A stretch of 64,000 nt of DNA from Herbidospora galbida (GTDB lineage Bacteria > Actinomycetota > Actinomycetes > Streptosporangiales > Streptosporangiaceae), in contig NZ_SZQA01000020.1 of the NCBI RefSeq assembly GCF_005233835.1, forward strand, positions 1-64,000, read 5' to 3'. How positions within the stretch are numbered: the stretch's first letter is position 1; each line of letters begins with the position of its first letter. A model generated the notes under the pieces. The model worked only from the letters and a program-made list of their open reading frames with translations. It had not been told where the DNA came from and searched no databases. Below are positions 33,014 to 40,716 of this stretch, piece after piece. A program made the position numbers and the translations under genes.

Positions 33014-33117
33014 TCATGTCCGAGAACGGGGTCCTTCCGCTGGACGAGGGCTTTCAGGCCGACCTGGCCCGCCGCGTGTGCGCGTCAGTGCGTACAGCGC
33101 CAGACCCGCCGAGGTGA
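32968..33117 (+). CDS. Small reading frame, possible gene remnant
   Basis: A 49-codon frame from ATG 32968. The product begins MSLGSRPYERQQFHAL and contains SENGVLPLDEGFQADLARR; its amino-acid composition is balanced, unlike the shadow frames around it. The last third overlaps the 3' end of the MFS gene on the other strand. There is no ribosome site. It may be a fragment of a decayed larger gene or chance. Confidence 0.2.
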   Translation: MSLGSRPYERQQFHALMSENGVLPLDEGFQADLARRVCASVRTAPDPPR

Positions 33118-34288
33118 GGACGAAGCCGGCCCACACCGTCGACAGGGTGCCCCAGCCGGCCGCCAGGGTGATCGCGCCGCCGATCGCGCCCAGGGAGTTG
33201 GCCAGGTTGAGCGCGGCCAGGTTGAGCGCGCCCATCAGGGTCGGGGCGTCGGGCGCGAGGGAGGTCAGCCTGACCTGGATGGTGGGGATGGCGTACATCA
33301 TGGTCGCGCCGACGCCGAACAGGCACGGCAGCAGCACGAGCCACTCGCCGCCCGCCACCCCGATCAGCGCCAGGAGGGCCAGCACTCCGCCGTAGCCCCA
33401 GGTCAGGCCGCGGTGCTCCCACCGGTCGGCGGCCCGCCCGCCGAAGTGGTTGCCGACCGCCATGCCGAGGCCGAAGACGGCCAGCGCCACGGGGATGAGC
33501 GCGGGGTCGCGCCGCGCGGCGTCGGTGACGAACGGGCCGATGAACGTGTAGACGGCGAAGATGCTGGAGATGCCGAGCGAGGCGACCGCGACCATCACCC
33601 AGACGCCGCCCCGGCGCAGCCCGTTCAGCTCGTTCCTGACCGGGCCGCCGTGCAGGTCGCCGGTGCGCGGCAGCCAGGCCACCAGCGCGAGCCCCGCCAG
33701 CAGGCCGACGGCGACCACCGCCCAGTACATGACCCGCCACCCGGCCTGCTGGCCGACGAACGTGGCGAGCGGCGACCCCGCGACGGTGGCGACGGTCAGT
33801 CCCCCCATCACGGTGGCGAACGCCTTGCCGCCCCGGCCGGGCCCGTAGACGTACGCCGCCACGACGGCCCCGGCGCCGAAGAACGCCCCTTGGACGCTGC
33901 CCGCCACGAAGCGGAAGACGACGAGCAGCGCGATGTCCGGCGCCAGGGCCGACAGGCCGTTGCCTGCGAGGAAGAGCACGGCCAGGCCGAGCAGCAGCGT
34001 GCGCCGGTTGACCCGGGCCGCGAGCAGCGTGATCAGCGGGGAGCCGATCACCACCCCGAGGGCGTAGGCGGTGATCGCGTGGGTGGCGACCGGGATGGAC
34101 ACGCCCAGGTCGGCGGCGAAGAGCTGGATGACGCCGTTGCTGCCGAACTCGCCGGTGCCGATGGCGAAGGTGCCCAGCGCCAGCGCGAACAGGGCGAGCC
34201 TGGGTCGCGCGGCGCTCTTCGCCGGGGAGACGTGCCGGTCCTCCTCGGCGGCGCACTGGGCTTCGTACGCGCGGATGTGCACGGTCAC
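33014..34288 (-). CDS. MFS transporter, AraJ/chloramphenicol-exporter type
   Basis: A 12-span major facilitator of about 424 residues. LALGTFAIGTGEFGSNGVI begins span 1, and GVVIGSPLITLLAARVNRRTLLLG is the motif A region between spans 2 and 3; both are typical of the DHA1 efflux branch (AraJ, Cmx). The C-terminus is Arg/Pro-rich and cytoplasmic. GTG 34288 or GTG 34282 is the likely start; longer forms add unlikely sequence. It is divergent from the BASS transporter. The substrate is probably a sugar or drug, not determinable here. Confidence 0.87.
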   Translation of the reverse strand: MTVHIRAYEAQCAAEEDRHVSPAKSAARPRLALFALALGTFAIGTGEFGSNGVIQLFAADLGVSIPVATHAITAYALGVVIGSPLITLLAARVNRRTLLLGLAVLFLAGNGLSALAPDIALLVVFRFVAGSVQGAFFGAGAVVAAYVYGPGRGGKAFATVMGGLTVATVAGSPLATFVGQQAGWRVMYWAVVAVGLLAGLALVAWLPRTGDLHGGPVRNELNGLRRGGVWVMVAVASLGISSIFAVYTFIGPFVTDAARRDPALIPVALAVFGLGMAVGNHFGGRAADRWEHRGLTWGYGGVLALLALIGVAGGEWLVLLPCLFGVGATMMYAIPTIQVRLTSLAPDAPTLMGALNLAALNLANSLGAIGGAITLAAGWGTLSTVWAGFVLTSAGLALYALTRTRGGPGRPESPRPAEGPRSRT

Positions 34289-34355
34289 CGGACCGGCACC
34301 GGTCGTCGGGTAGTCGTCATGGGTCCCATGCTGGGTCCCGGCACTGGACGCCCAC

Positions 34356-34370
34356 TGAACGGGCGGTTCA
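34356..34370. promoter_or_regulatory. Inverted repeat between the MFS and BASS genes
   Basis: TGAAC (34356-34360) and GTTCA (34366-34370) with a 5-bp centre, plus a direct repeat TGGGTCCC-ATGC-TGGGTCCC at 34319-34338. Candidate regulator sites for the divergent transporters; no regulator is adjacent. Confidence 0.4.
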
Positions 34371-34404
34371 CTCGGCGTCAAGACGGCCGGGCCCACACTG
34401 GACC

Positions 34405-35301
34405 ATGGATTCCCCTCTGATCTTGGCCAGCCTGCCGTTCGCCCTCGGGATCGTCATGCTCGGGCTGGGACTCGCGCTGACGCTCGACGACTTCCGGCGG
34501 GTGGGCCGTCACCCGAAGGCGGTCGTGGTCGCGCTGCTCTGCCAGATCGTGCTGCTGCCGGTGGTCTGCTTCGGCCTGGTGCTGGCCTTCCGGCTCCCGC
34601 CGGAGCTCGCCGTCGGCATGATGGTGGTCGCGGCCTCGCCCGGCGGCCCGACGGCCAACCTCTTCAGCCACCTGTTCGGCGGTAACGTCGCGCTGAACGT
34701 CACGCTCACCGCGGTCAACTCGGTGCTGGTCGTGGTCACCCTGCCGATCGTGGTGAACCTCTCGGCCCACCACCTCCTTCCCGGCGGGGCCGCCCTCGGG
34801 CTGCAGGCCGACAAGCTGCAGCAGCTCTTCGTGATGGTGCTCGGGCCGGTCGCGGCCGGGATGCTCGTCCGGGCGCTGGCGCCGGGGCTGGCGCGGCGGC
34901 TCAACCTGCCCGTCCGGGTGCTGTCGGTCGTGGTCCTGGTCACGGTCATCTCCGCCGTTCTGTACGCCGAGCGCCACGACCTCCCCGGCTACTTCGCGGC
35001 GGTCGGCCTGGCCGCGCTGACGTTCAACGTGGTGAGCGTGGCCGTCGGCTACGGCGTGCCGCGCCTGGCCGGCGTCGACCACGGCGCGGCCACCGCGGCC
35101 GGGTTCGAGATCGGCCTGCACAACACCGGGCTGGCCATCACGATCGCGCTGAGCCCCGCCCTGCTGAACAGCGCCGAGATGGCCGTTCCGGGCGCGGTCT
35201 ACGGCATCCTCATGTTCTTCACGGCGACCGCGTTCGGCTGGGCGATCAGCCGTCGTCAGAGTTCGGCGAGGAGCCTCTCGGCGCGGCCCGCGAACAGGTG
35301 A
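34405..35301 (+). CDS. Bile acid:sodium symporter family (BASS) transporter
   Basis: A 298-residue membrane protein with about nine spans. The family motif MVVAASPGGPTANLFSHLFGGNVALNVTLTAVNS and the later GFEIGLHNTGLAITIA are both present, forming the crossed discontinuous helices of the BASS fold. It probably imports an organic anion such as a keto acid with sodium. CACACT lies a few bases before the ATG and there is no ribosome site, so the mRNA may be leaderless. The 3' end overlaps the large SARP gene on the other strand by 46 bp. Confidence 0.88.
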   Translation: MDSPLILASLPFALGIVMLGLGLALTLDDFRRVGRHPKAVVVALLCQIVLLPVVCFGLVLAFRLPPELAVGMMVVAASPGGPTANLFSHLFGGNVALNVTLTAVNSVLVVVTLPIVVNLSAHHLLPGGAALGLQADKLQQLFVMVLGPVAAGMLVRALAPGLARRLNLPVRVLSVVVLVTVISAVLYAERHDLPGYFAAVGLAALTFNVVSVAVGYGVPRLAGVDHGAATAAGFEIGLHNTGLAITIALSPALLNSAEMAVPGAVYGILMFFTATAFGWAISRRQSSARSLSARPANR

Positions 35302-38300
35302 GACCCGCGTTCGGCCGACCGGTCGCGGGCCGCCTCGGCGGCCGCCCGCACCACGTCGGCGGGTTCGCCCCGGGCGCGCAGCAGGCGCGCCCGCAGGAAC
35401 AGGACCAGACCCTCGGCATAGCGCTGGCCGTGGGCCTCCAGGGCGTGGCCGGCCCGGTCGAGGGCGGCGGCGGCCCGGTCGGGGCTCCCGGCGGCCAGCC
35501 ACATCTCGGCGATGAGCGCGTGGTGGTAGGCGAGGCCCCAGCGCGGCGGGTCGGTCAGCCCCGCCTCCACCAGCCGTTCGGCCTCGGCCGCCACACCGGC
35601 CGGGTCGTCGCCGGTCAGGGCGCGGGCCCAGCACCAGTTCAGCCGGATGTAGAGCTCCTGCTGGATGGCGGCGCGGCCGGTGCCCACGGCGATCCACCGG
35701 TCGATGGTGCGGATCACCCGGTCCGCGTCACCGGCCATCGACGCGATGATGGTGACGTAGTAGGCCCAGGTCGCGACCGCGTAGGAGTCGTCGGGGCCGT
35801 TCCAGGCGTCGATCATGGCGCATGCCCCCGCGACGTCGCCGTGCATGGCCGTCACGACGGCCACCCAGCCGGGCCACTCCCCCGAGACGTCGCGCCTGAT
35901 CGGGGTGTCGCTGTACGCCGCCACGACCCCCTCCAGGAGGGCGGGGTCGTTGGCGCGGAAGACGCGGTAGGCCTCGCCGATCTCGCCGACGTCCCATTGG
36001 TGCAGGCCCCAGGCCTGGCGGCCGTACACGCGGACGATCGGGTTCGCGGCCGCCTCCCCCTGCTCGTGAAGGCGGCGGACCAGCGCGGCGCGGTCCCACT
36101 CCATGAACGTGTAGGCCCCGAACAGGCGGGCGAAGAGCAGGCCGGCCGCGTCGACGTCGCGGCCCAGCTCCCGGGCCAGCAGTTCGGCGCGCTCCAGCAG
36201 GTCGAACGTCGTGCCGCCGAACCCGGCCTGCCGGCGCGGCGCGATGGCCAGGAGCGAGAGGGCCGACAGTTCGAGTTCCGGGAGACCGGCGGTCCGGGCG
36301 AGCTGGGCGGCCGATTCGAGGTGGCGGTCGGCGGCGGCGAACGCGAGCTTGGCCGCCGCCCGCAGCCCCGCGCGCTTCAGCGCCTCCACGACGCGGACCG
36401 GGTCGGCCAGGACCCTGGCCGCCCACAGGTGGAAGGCGAGCCGCTCGGTGACGGACTCGTCGTCGGCCCGGCCCTCCTCCAGCGCGTCGGCGACCCGCAG
36501 GTGCAGCCCGACGGCCCGCCAGTGCTCCGTCGTCTCCGTGACGGACTCGCGGACCAGGTCGTGCGCGAACCGCCACGCGAACGGATCGTGCGGCTCGGCT
36601 TCGAGCAGGCCCAGCGCGCGCAGCGGTTCGAGGCGTTCGAGGCAGTCGGCGACGCCGGTCCCGGCGGCGCGGGCGAGCAGGCCGAGGTCGACGTCGCGGC
36701 CGATGACCGCCGCCAGGTGCACCAGGTCGCGGGCGTCGTCGTCGAGGCCGGCCATCCGGTCGCGGACGACGTCGCGCACGGTCGCCGGCACCCCCGGCCG
36801 GGCCGCCGCGTCGCCGAGCGCGCCCCGGTCGCTGAGCAGCCGCGACAGTTCGCGGACGAAGAAGGGGTTGCCCTCGGTGCGGGCCAGGATGTCGCGGGCG
36901 ACCTCGGCGCCGGGCCGGTGACCGGTCTCCCGGCGGACGAGCTCGGCCACGTCGGTCAGGCCGAGCGGGCCGAGCCGGATCCGGTGGTGGCCGGGCAGCC
37001 TGCTGGCGGCGGCCAGCGCGCGGGAGAGGTCGGAGCCGGGCGTGGGGGCGCGGTCGCGGAGCGCGCAGACGATCGCCGCGCCGCCGGGCAGCCGCCCGAC
37101 CACGTGGCCGAACATCTGGAGCGAGGCCGGGTCGATCCACTGGAGGTCGTCCATGACCAGCAGCACCGGCCGTTCGGCCGCCGCCTGGCCGATGACGCCG
37201 ACGGCCTGCTCGAACAGCCGGAACTGGGCGCGGCTTCCGGCGACCGGCGGGCCGGTCCGGTCGCCGCCGGACTCGAGGAGGCGGCCGAGTTCCCCGGCCC
37301 GCCACTTCTCCCGCGCCGGGGCGGGCAGGGCGTCGATGACCCCGGCGAGCGCCTGCTCCCACGGCCACATCGACGGCGTGCCGTCGCCCTCCAGGCAGGA
37401 GGCCCGGACGACGAGCGCGCCGCGCCGGCCGGCGAGGGCGGCGGCCTCCTCCAGCAGGCGCGTCTTCCCGGCCCCCGGTTCGCCCTCGACGACGGCGAGC
37501 CCGATGCCGCCGGTGAGCGCCGCCTCGACGGCCTGCCGCAGCACGGCCAGTTCCGCGCCCCGGCCGACCAGCCCGGCCGGGCGCCTCGGCCCGGCGCCTC
37601 CCCGGTCCGGCGGTTCCGGGGTCTGCGTCAGCACCCGCAGGTGGGCGGCCCGCAGCGCCGGTCCGGGGTCGATGCCGAGCTCCTCGGCGAGGCGGTCGCG
37701 GACGTCGTGGAAGGCCGTCAGCGCCTCGGCCTGCCGCCCCGCCGCGCCCAGGGCGGTGACGAGGGCGGCGTGCACCGGCTCGTGGAAGGGCGCCATCGAG
37801 GCGGCCAGCCGGACCGCCCTGATCACCCGCTCGGGCCGGTGTGCGGCCACGGCCAGGTCGGCCGCCGCCACGCAGGCGGCGTGGAACTCGTCGTCGAGCG
37901 CGGTCAGGACCGGTGCCGCGGCCGGTTCGAGCGACAGGCCGTCGCCCGCGTTGCCGTGCCAGAGGCCGAGCGCCGTCACGTAGTGGTCGAGCGCCGCGTC
38001 GGACGCCTGCCCGGCCAGGGCCGACCGGGCGGCGTCGAGGTGGTGGCGGAACTCCAGGAGGTCGAGTGTGCCGGGCCCGGCCTCGAAGACGTACGCGTCG
38101 CCGCGCCGGTGCAGGTAGTGGCCGGCCGCGCGGGCGGGGACGGCGGGTTCGAGCAGCCGCCGCAGCGCCCCGACGTACTTCTGGATGATGTTGAGCGCGC
38201 TGGCGGGGGCGTCGTCGCCCCAGATGAGGTCGATCAGTTCACGGGTGCTGACCGGACGGCCCGCGCGGGCCAGCAGCAGGGCCAGCAGCTGCGCCTGCTG

Positions 38301-38405
38301 CCGGGGGCCCGCGTCGAGTTCGACGCCGTCGCGCCACAGCCGGAGCGGGCCGAGGATCCGCAGGCGCAGAGGCCCTTGACCGTCGGGGTGGGCTGGCCCG
38401 GTCAC
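35256..38405 (-). CDS. Large SARP-BTAD-AAA ATPase transcriptional regulator
   Basis: A 1049-residue regulator. Residues about 13-110 are the OmpR-like DNA-binding domain (LRLRILGPLRLWRDG, ELIDLIWGDDAP) and about 115-260 the BTAD. After the linker RPAGLVGRGAELAVL comes an AAA/STAND ATPase: Walker A is EGEPGAGKTRLLEEA and Walker B is VLLVMDDLQWIDPAS. The C-terminal 450 residues are TPR-like helices. There is no LuxR HTH. Such proteins often act as pathway-specific activators of specialised metabolism or integrate nutritional signals. No biosynthetic cluster adjoins it directly. It is flanked by the WYL regulator 48 bp upstream on the same strand. Confidence 0.93.
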   Translation of the reverse strand: MTGPAHPDGQGPLRLRILGPLRLWRDGVELDAGPRQQAQLLALLLARAGRPVSTRELIDLIWGDDAPASALNIIQKYVGALRRLLEPAVPARAAGHYLHRRGDAYVFEAGPGTLDLLEFRHHLDAARSALAGQASDAALDHYVTALGLWHGNAGDGLSLEPAAAPVLTALDDEFHAACVAAADLAVAAHRPERVIRAVRLAASMAPFHEPVHAALVTALGAAGRQAEALTAFHDVRDRLAEELGIDPGPALRAAHLRVLTQTPEPPDRGGAGPRRPAGLVGRGAELAVLRQAVEAALTGGIGLAVVEGEPGAGKTRLLEEAAALAGRRGALVVRASCLEGDGTPSMWPWEQALAGVIDALPAPAREKWRAGELGRLLESGGDRTGPPVAGSRAQFRLFEQAVGVIGQAAAERPVLLVMDDLQWIDPASLQMFGHVVGRLPGGAAIVCALRDRAPTPGSDLSRALAAASRLPGHHRIRLGPLGLTDVAELVRRETGHRPGAEVARDILARTEGNPFFVRELSRLLSDRGALGDAAARPGVPATVRDVVRDRMAGLDDDARDLVHLAAVIGRDVDLGLLARAAGTGVADCLERLEPLRALGLLEAEPHDPFAWRFAHDLVRESVTETTEHWRAVGLHLRVADALEEGRADDESVTERLAFHLWAARVLADPVRVVEALKRAGLRAAAKLAFAAADRHLESAAQLARTAGLPELELSALSLLAIAPRRQAGFGGTTFDLLERAELLARELGRDVDAAGLLFARLFGAYTFMEWDRAALVRRLHEQGEAAANPIVRVYGRQAWGLHQWDVGEIGEAYRVFRANDPALLEGVVAAYSDTPIRRDVSGEWPGWVAVVTAMHGDVAGACAMIDAWNGPDDSYAVATWAYYVTIIASMAGDADRVIRTIDRWIAVGTGRAAIQQELYIRLNWCWARALTGDDPAGVAAEAERLVEAGLTDPPRWGLAYHHALIAEMWLAAGSPDRAAAALDRAGHALEAHGQRYAEGLVLFLRARLLRARGEPADVVRAAAEAARDRSAERGSHLFAGRAERLLAEL

Positions 38406-38453
38406 GTCTGTCGGCTCCCGAATGGAGATAACGGATCTTGGCGCCGAGTGTAC

Positions 38454-39386
38454 TCAGACTCGGGCGAACCGCTCCGCCAGACGGTGCAGGTACTCCGTCA
38501 GTTCCGGCGGGTCGAGCACGGTGAAGTCGACGCCCAGACTGCCGAGGAAGGCCGCCAGGTCGCCCAGCGAGTCGCCGCCCGTCTCCAGCACGCCGTCGTC
38601 GCCGAGCACCCCGGCCGCCGGGGTCAGCAGTTCGGTCAGCCGCTCCATCGGGGCGTGCAGCCGCACCCTGGCCGGGTGACGGTAGGCGGCCGAGCCGACC
38701 CCGCGCATGACCTGGGTCGCGGCGTCGGCCGGAGGTTCCCGGGGGACGAAGCGCGGCCCGTTCGGCACCCGGGGCCGCACCCGGTCGACGCGGAAGGTGC
38801 GCCAGTCGGCGCGGGCGACGTCCCAGGCGAGCAGGTACCAGCGGCGGCCGGTGTAGACGAGCCGGTGCGGTTCGACCTCGCGCACGCCGGGGGTGCCGTC
38901 GCGGAGGCGGTAGTCGAAGCGCAGGCGTTCGCGGTCGCGGACGGCGGCGGCGATGTGGGTGAGGGTGGCGGCGTCGACGGTCGGGCCGCGCCGGGCGACG
39001 GACACCGTGGCCATGCCGACGGCGTCGATGCGGTGCCGCAGCCGCGAGGGCAGCATCCGCTGCAGTTTCGTCAGCGCCCGCAGCGAGGTCTCCTCGATGC
39101 CGGTGACGGTGCCTCCGGCGGCGGCGTGCAGGCTGACGGCGACGGCCACCGCCTCCTCGTCGTCGAGCAGCAGCGGCGGCAGGGCCGCGCCCGCGCCGAG
39201 CCGGTAGCCGCCGGCCACGCCGGGGGTGGACCGGATCTCGTAGCCGAGGATCCGCAGGCGCTCCACGTCGTTGCGGACCGTCCGGCCGGTCACGCCGAGC
39301 CGGGCGGCGAGTTCGGGGCCGCCCCAGTCGGGGCGCGACTGGAGGAGCGACAGCAGGCGCAGCAGCCTGACGGAGGTTTCCAGCAT
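38454..39386 (-). CDS. YafY-type WYL-domain transcriptional regulator
   Basis: About 310 residues. The N-terminal HTH_11 winged helix is LSLLQSRPDWGGPELAARLGVTGRTVRNDVERLR, the middle WYL domain carries PHRLVYTGRRWYLLAWDVARADWRTFRVDRV and the C-terminal WCX domain ends at YLHRLAERFARV. WYL domains sense nucleic acid or small ligands and can activate or repress. ATG 39386 is chosen over a TTG four codons earlier. It is divergent from the VOC/YdeI genes and probably binds the perfect palindrome between them. Confidence 0.92.
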   Translation of the reverse strand: MLETSVRLLRLLSLLQSRPDWGGPELAARLGVTGRTVRNDVERLRILGYEIRSTPGVAGGYRLGAGAALPPLLLDDEEAVAVAVSLHAAAGGTVTGIEETSLRALTKLQRMLPSRLRHRIDAVGMATVSVARRGPTVDAATLTHIAAAVRDRERLRFDYRLRDGTPGVREVEPHRLVYTGRRWYLLAWDVARADWRTFRVDRVRPRVPNGPRFVPREPPADAATQVMRGVGSAAYRHPARVRLHAPMERLTELLTPAAGVLGDDGVLETGGDSLGDLAAFLGSLGVDFTVLDPPELTEYLHRLAERFARV

Positions 39387-39397
39387 GCCCCCAGTCA

Positions 39398-39422
39398 ATC
39401 GCGGAACCGTACGTTCCGCGAT
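39398..39422. promoter_or_regulatory. Perfect palindrome between the WYL regulator and VOC genes
   Basis: ATCGCGGAAC (39398-39407) and GTTCCGCGAT (39413-39422), 10-bp arms with a CGTAC centre, lie 11 bp upstream of the WYL start. A likely autoregulatory operator. Confidence 0.75.
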
Positions 39423-39460
39423 CGTGCCTAGTGTGCGGAGGGAGACGAAGGGAGCAACCC

Positions 39461-39850
39461 ATGTTGCGCGGACCGGCCACCATCACGTTCTGGGCCGACG
39501 ACCTGACGGCCGCCACGAAGTGGTACACCGAGGTGCTCGGGACCGGGCCTTACTTCGAGGTGCCCGGGTATGTGGAGTTCCGGATCGGCGACCACCTGGC
39601 GGAGCTGGGCCTCGCCGACTCCCGGTACGCCCCCGGCGGCGCCCCGGCCCGGCCCGGCGGCGCGGTGGTCCACTGGCACGTCGACGACGTGGCGGAGGCC
39701 CTCGACCGGCTGCTGAAGTTCGGCGCGAGGCCCCACATCCCGCTGACCGACCGCGGGGAGGGGTTCGTGACGGCCGCGGTCGCCGACCCGTTCGGGAACG
39801 TGCTGGGCGTCATGTACAACCCGCACTATCTGGAGATGCTGGGCCGATGA
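39461..39850 (+). CDS. VOC-family (glyoxalase/dioxygenase-like) protein
   Basis: A 129-residue vicinal-oxygen-chelate protein made of two beta-alpha-beta-beta-beta modules. Module 1 has ITFWADDLTAATKWYTEVLGTGPYF and ELGLADSRYAP; module 2 has VVHWHVDDVAEALDRLLKFGAR and AVADPFGNVLGVMYNP. Possible metal ligands are His in VHWHV and Glu in AELGL. Such proteins act as glyoxalases, dioxygenases or drug-binding resistance proteins. ATG 39461 follows AAGGGAG. It is coupled to the YdeI-like gene by an ATGA overlap and controlled with it by the divergent WYL regulator. Confidence 0.87.
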   Translation: MLRGPATITFWADDLTAATKWYTEVLGTGPYFEVPGYVEFRIGDHLAELGLADSRYAPGGAPARPGGAVVHWHVDDVAEALDRLLKFGARPHIPLTDRGEGFVTAAVADPFGNVLGVMYNPHYLEMLGR

Positions 39851-40434
39851 TGCACTTTCCGGACGCGGCGGCCTGGGAGGCCTGGCTCGCCGCCAACCAC
39901 GCCGGTGAGGGCGTGTGGCTGGTCATCGCCAAAAAGGGCGCGCCGCTGACCTCGGTCACCATCGGCCAGGCGCTCGACGTGGCGCTCTGCTACGGCTGGA
40001 TCGACAGCCAGCGCAAGGGTCACGACGAGCACAGCTACCTGCAGCGGTTCTCCCGGCGGCGGCGCGGCAGCCCGTGGTCGCGGGTGAACGTCCGCCGGGT
40101 CGAGGCCCTCACCGAGGCCGGGCGGATGCGCCCGCCGGGGCTGGCGGAGGTCGAACTGGCCCGCGCCGACGGCCGCTGGCAGGCCGCGTACGCGGCGCAG
40201 AGCGAGTTCGCGGTGCCCGCCGACCTGGAGGCGGCGCTCGATCCGGCGACGCGGGCGGTCTTCGAGGGGCTCGACCGGACGGCGCGCTACCTGCTGGTCC
40301 TGCCGCTGCTCAAGGCCCGGAGCCCTCAAGGGCGGGAAGCGCGACTGGCAAAGGTCCTCAGCGAGCTCCGCGCCCGTGGTCGCACCACGAGCGTGGCCGA
40401 ACGTGGTCGTGCGGCCGGCCAGGCGGAGCCGTGA
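39847..40434 (+). CDS. YdeI/OmpD-associated family protein
   Basis: A 195-residue protein. The motif AWEAWLAANHAGEGVWLVIAKKG, then ALDVALCYGWIDSQRKGHDEHSYLQRFSRRRRGSPWSRVNVRRVEAL, is diagnostic of the YdeI/bacteriocin-protection family. The C-terminal PADLEAALDPATRAVFEGL helix pair is also typical. The biochemical role is unknown; members are linked to peptide resistance. Translation starts at ATG 39847, overlapping the VOC stop, or at ATG 39850. Confidence 0.88.
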   Translation: MMHFPDAAAWEAWLAANHAGEGVWLVIAKKGAPLTSVTIGQALDVALCYGWIDSQRKGHDEHSYLQRFSRRRRGSPWSRVNVRRVEALTEAGRMRPPGLAEVELARADGRWQAAYAAQSEFAVPADLEAALDPATRAVFEGLDRTARYLLVLPLLKARSPQGREARLAKVLSELRARGRTTSVAERGRAAGQAEP

Positions 40435-40716
40435 CGGAGCGAAGCCGTTGACCCACGAACGGCGAGAAAGGGAGTTCCCGGGGTTGCGAAGACGACGCCC
40501 AGTCGTTATCGGGCGTTATAAAGGGACATCCGAGACCAGCGTGGCCCATGTGACCTGGTAATATGTCAGATACCACAGGTTCTGACAGTGTTTTGTTGAG
40601 TTTTCCTGTCCCTTGTCCCTTTTTTACCGTTCCATTACCGTCCGCAGTGGCTTTTGTACTCCCTCGGACGGGCTCCCTCTCCCGAGCGCCCCCGTCCCCT
40701 CCGCCCTGGAGGCGAC
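40435..40716 (+). promoter_or_regulatory. Leader/promoter region of the M14 peptidase gene
   Basis: A 282-bp region markedly richer in A and T than the neighbouring genes. TAATAT at 40559-40564 is a strong -10 and would give a leader of about 145 nt. TGGTA/TACCA form a small dyad around it (about 40557-40577). A pyrimidine-rich, T-rich stretch follows (about 40585-40640). I see no recognised riboswitch. Confidence 0.5.

Noticed and set aside
35298-39431. A 1377-codon plus-strand frame
   Set aside because: It is the shadow of the SARP-AAA and WYL genes; composition is repetitive Gly/Arg/Val and no domain can be recognised.
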